53,061 nt of DNA from Betaproteobacteria bacterium (GTDB lineage Bacteria > Pseudomonadota > Gammaproteobacteria > Burkholderiales > SG8-39): NCBI GenBank assembly GCA_947479645.1, contig CANKAJ010000016.1, forward strand, positions 1 to 53,061, read 5' to 3'. Positions within the stretch are counted from its first letter, which is position 1. Each line of letters begins with the position of its first letter. Below are positions 50,810 through 53,061 of the stretch, piece after piece. A program made the position numbers and the translations under genes. Below the pieces are notes generated by a model. The model saw only the letters and a list, made by a program, of their open reading frames with translations. It was not told where the DNA came from and made no database searches.

Positions 50810-52140
50810 GCCGCAATCCTGAATTCCGCCGCAACCTCGTGCTCGAGTTGACCCAGTATCGGCTGGTGGCCATGCCCTGCGTGCTCGTGCTGACCATGCT
50901 GCTGGCGTACGCCATCGCCACGGAACCGGGCAAACTGTACGCCGCCGGCTGGACGGCGTTTGCGCTGTTTACCGCCATCACCCTGTTCTGGGGAACGCAG
51001 CTGGCGGTGGCATCGATATCGGATGAATTCCGCGACAAGACCTGGGACCAGCAACGTCTCTCCGCACTGGATCCATGGACACTCACCTGGGGCAAGCTGC
51101 TCGGTGCCCCGGTCTTCGCATGGTACGGGGGCGCCTTCTGCATGCCGGTATTCATTGCCGGGATGCAGCACGAGCCCGGCGGACCACCGGCACTGGCACT
51201 GGCTGCGCTGATGCTGGGAACCACGCTGATGATGCATGCGCTGGGACTGCTGTCCGCGCTGCTGACGCCGCGCAGCGGACGGCGCTCATCGATGGCGATC
51301 TTCGCGTTGCTGTTCCTGCTGATGGCGGGCGGGCCGCTGGTGTCCGGCCTGATGAAGAGCGACCCGATCACCTGGTGGGGCATTCGATGGAATGCCATGT
51401 GGTTCAGCGTGGCCAGCAGCTGGGTATTCGCCGCGTGGGCAGTGACCGGGGTCTACCGCTCGCTCAGCACCGAGTTGCAGGTGCGCACCATGCCGGTTGC
51501 ATGGCTTTCGCTGGCCGCATTTCTGTCCTTTTACATGACCGGATTCGCGGTTGGCCACATGGCCATCCGGTCGGTGCCGACCGTGTTTGCGCTCATCGCA
51601 TTCGGCATCACGCTGACCATGACTTACGCTTCGGTCTGGATCGAAAGACGCGATGTCATCAGCGTGCACCGCCTGGTACTGCGCTTCAAGGCCGGCAATA
51701 TGCGCCGCACCGCCGAGGAAACGCCGTGCTGGCTGGCCACAGTGCCCTTCGTGCTGCTGTTCGCGCTGTTTCTGCTGGCGCGCGGCGACATCCCGGTCCT
51801 TGACCTGCTTCCCGACAGATTTTTTGCCGAACTGCCGCTGACCCTGCTGCTGCTGGCGCTGCGCGATATTGCATTGCTGTACTTTTTCAGCTTCACGGAC
51901 AAGCGGCGCAATGTGGAAGTGGCAGTGATTGTCTATCTGGGAATGCTGTACTGGCTCATCCCCGCCCTGCTGTCGGCGCTGGGATTGGGGCCGCTGGCAA
52001 ACCTGATATTGCCGCCGCTCTTGAGCAATCCGACGCTGGCACTCGTCGTTGCCGCGCTGCAGGCGGTCATCGCCGCATGGCTTGCGATCGCGCGCTGGCG
52101 CAAACGGCTCGGCGCAATTGCGCCGCCCGCGCCGGGCTAG
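50806..52140 (+). CDS. ABC-2-type permease
   Basis: A 444-residue integral membrane protein with about ten or more hydrophobic segments, starting with AMPCVLVLTMLLAYAIAT. The cytosolic segment SDEFRDKTWDQQRLSALDPW resembles the coupling region of ABC-2 permeases. It is translationally coupled to the ATPase. The transported compound is unknown. egtD starts 19 bases downstream, so export of or protection by a thiol-related compound is possible. Confidence 0.85.
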   Translation: MSRNPEFRRNLVLELTQYRLVAMPCVLVLTMLLAYAIATEPGKLYAAGWTAFALFTAITLFWGTQLAVASISDEFRDKTWDQQRLSALDPWTLTWGKLLGAPVFAWYGGAFCMPVFIAGMQHEPGGPPALALAALMLGTTLMMHALGLLSALLTPRSGRRSSMAIFALLFLLMAGGPLVSGLMKSDPITWWGIRWNAMWFSVASSWVFAAWAVTGVYRSLSTELQVRTMPVAWLSLAAFLSFYMTGFAVGHMAIRSVPTVFALIAFGITLTMTYASVWIERRDVISVHRLVLRFKAGNMRRTAEETPCWLATVPFVLLFALFLLARGDIPVLDLLPDRFFAELPLTLLLLALRDIALLYFFSFTDKRRNVEVAVIVYLGMLYWLIPALLSALGLGPLANLILPPLLSNPTLALVVAALQAVIAAWLAIARWRKRLGAIAPPAPG

Positions 52141-52159
52141 CCGGCGACGGTCACTTCAC

Positions 52160-53061
52160 ATGAACCAACCCGCCAACCAGGCCACGGCCTGTGCCAATGC
52201 CATGAAGTCGCAACCCACGGCGGACGCGACCGCCACGACGGGCGCGCCGGCGAATGCTGTTCCGCAAAGCGACATCATTACGGGGCTGATCGCCCCCGCA
52301 GCCTCGATATCGCCAAAATATTTTTACGATCCACTGGGATCGCGGCTGTTCGAGGACATTACCCGGCTCGCCGAGTATTACCCCACCCGCACCGAACAAG
52401 GCATCTTTGCCGATCATGCGGCGGACATCGCCCGTTCGGTCGGCACCGGCGCCACGCTGATCGACCTGGGCGCCGGCAACTGCGAGAAGGCAAGCCGGCT
52501 GTTTGAGACGGTCCGGCCCGCGCAGTATGTCGCCATCGACATCTCCGCGGAATTTCTCGACGATGCCCTTAACGATTTAAGGCGGCGCTTCCCGGGCATC
52601 GACATGCTCGGCCTGGGTATGGACTTTTCGGCAAGTCTTGTTTTGCCCGACACGGTGAGTGCCGCGCATCGCCTGTTTTTTTATCCGGGATCGTCCATCG
52701 GCAATTTCAGTCCGCGCGGTGCACTGGCGTTTATCACCAACCTGCGCCGGCAAATTGCCCCCGCTGGCAAGACCGCCGGAGGACTGCTGATCGGCGTCGA
52801 CCTGGTCAAGGACAAAGCGATACTGGAAGCCGCCTATGACGATTCCCTTGGCGTGACCGCGGCATTCAACCTGAACATGCTCAATCACATCAATGCGCTG
52901 ATCGGCAGTGATTTCTCGGCGGGTGACTGGCGCCATTGCGCGCATTTCAATGAAGCGCAATCCCGCATCGAAATGCATCTGGAGGCGAGACGCGACGTGA
53001 TCATCCATTGGCCGGACGGCGAGCGACGCTTTCGCCAGGGCGAACGCATTCACACCGAGAA
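52160..53061 (+). CDS. egtD: L-histidine N(alpha)-methyltransferase, 3' end outside window
   Basis: The open frame runs from ATG 52160 through the window end (300 codons). PKYFYDPLGSRLFEDITRL, EYYPTRTEQGIF, the SAM loop LIDLGAGNCEKA, FYPGSSIGNFSPRGA, LNMLNHINA and GERIHTE are the EgtD family marks. The enzyme trimethylates histidine to hercynine, the first step of ergothioneine synthesis. About 40 residues are probably missing. The first 40 residues are an Ala/Thr-rich extension; ATG 52202 is an alternative start. It lies 19 bases after the permease gene, likely in one operon; egtB would be expected nearby. Confidence 0.92.
   Translation, partial: MNQPANQATACANAMKSQPTADATATTGAPANAVPQSDIITGLIAPAASISPKYFYDPLGSRLFEDITRLAEYYPTRTEQGIFADHAADIARSVGTGATLIDLGAGNCEKASRLFETVRPAQYVAIDISAEFLDDALNDLRRRFPGIDMLGLGMDFSASLVLPDTVSAAHRLFFYPGSSIGNFSPRGALAFITNLRRQIAPAGKTAGGLLIGVDLVKDKAILEAAYDDSLGVTAAFNLNMLNHINALIGSDFSAGDWRHCAHFNEAQSRIEMHLEARRDVIIHWPDGERRFRQGERIHTE

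Overview
The window looks like chromosome from a betaproteobacterium, most likely a member of or relative of the Burkholderiales. Three things point there: GC-rich coding DNA; seven periplasmic receptors of the Bug/TctC family, which is greatly expanded in that group; and the block fmdB - DUF502 - aspS - nudB - endonuclease/phosphatase - clsB beside ssb/MFS and uvrA. This taxonomic call is inference; no rRNA or tRNA gene is present.

Layout. 71-8176: a small unknown protein, a luciferase-like oxidoreductase (reverse), then a forward run of an SDR, three Bug receptors, two alpha/beta hydrolases and a small phosphoesterase. 8291-9055: a second phosphoesterase (reverse). 9276-12267: two duplicated Bug receptors and an alpha/beta-hydrolase-fold protein lacking its nucleophilic serine. 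12479-14857: a thioredoxin-domain fusion protein, a UGSC-family selenoprotein with an in-frame TGA (Sec97) and a SECIS-like hairpin, and an ABM monooxygenase. 15175-17672: a fused hydratase/dehydrogenase of beta-oxidation and a thioesterase. 17934-23505 (reverse): two acyl-CoA dehydrogenases, an NADP-dependent reductase, a crotonase and a Bug receptor, divergent from a quinone-reductase-like gene. 24753-34383 (reverse): a mostly housekeeping block (lipoprotein, clsB, nudB, a barstar/secreted RNase pair, aspS, ssb, MFS). 34480-38073: uvrA and thrH. 38081-41517 (reverse): an ADP-forming acyl-CoA synthetase-like protein and an acyl-CoA dehydrogenase. 41763-47956: a CMD-like protein, a Bug receptor, a class II aldolase, oxyR, katG and a CbiX-like protein. 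47991-end: a betaine/ergothioneine-type receptor-permease fusion (reverse), then an ABC exporter pair followed directly by egtD, which is cut by the window end.

Functionally the accessory parts describe uptake of small organic acids (Bug receptors, whose membrane partners TctA/TctB are absent here) feeding acyl-CoA degradation. Redox themes recur: oxyR-katG, ergothioneine synthesis, and the thioredoxin/selenoprotein pair.

The most important observation is the selenoprotein. Ordinary ORF calling splits it into two short in-frame pieces at 14257-14259, but the codon lies in the motif U-G-S-C-x-x-C and is followed at the expected distance by a strong stem-loop. Two families of non-coding repeats also deserve attention: a MITE-like element present twice (14875-15027 and 20996-21128), and twin long palindromes with related loops (17731-17783 and 17845-17897). 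The only gene-free stretch above 300 bases is 14858-15174, which is mostly the first copy of the MITE-like repeat plus a short hairpin at 15060-15079.
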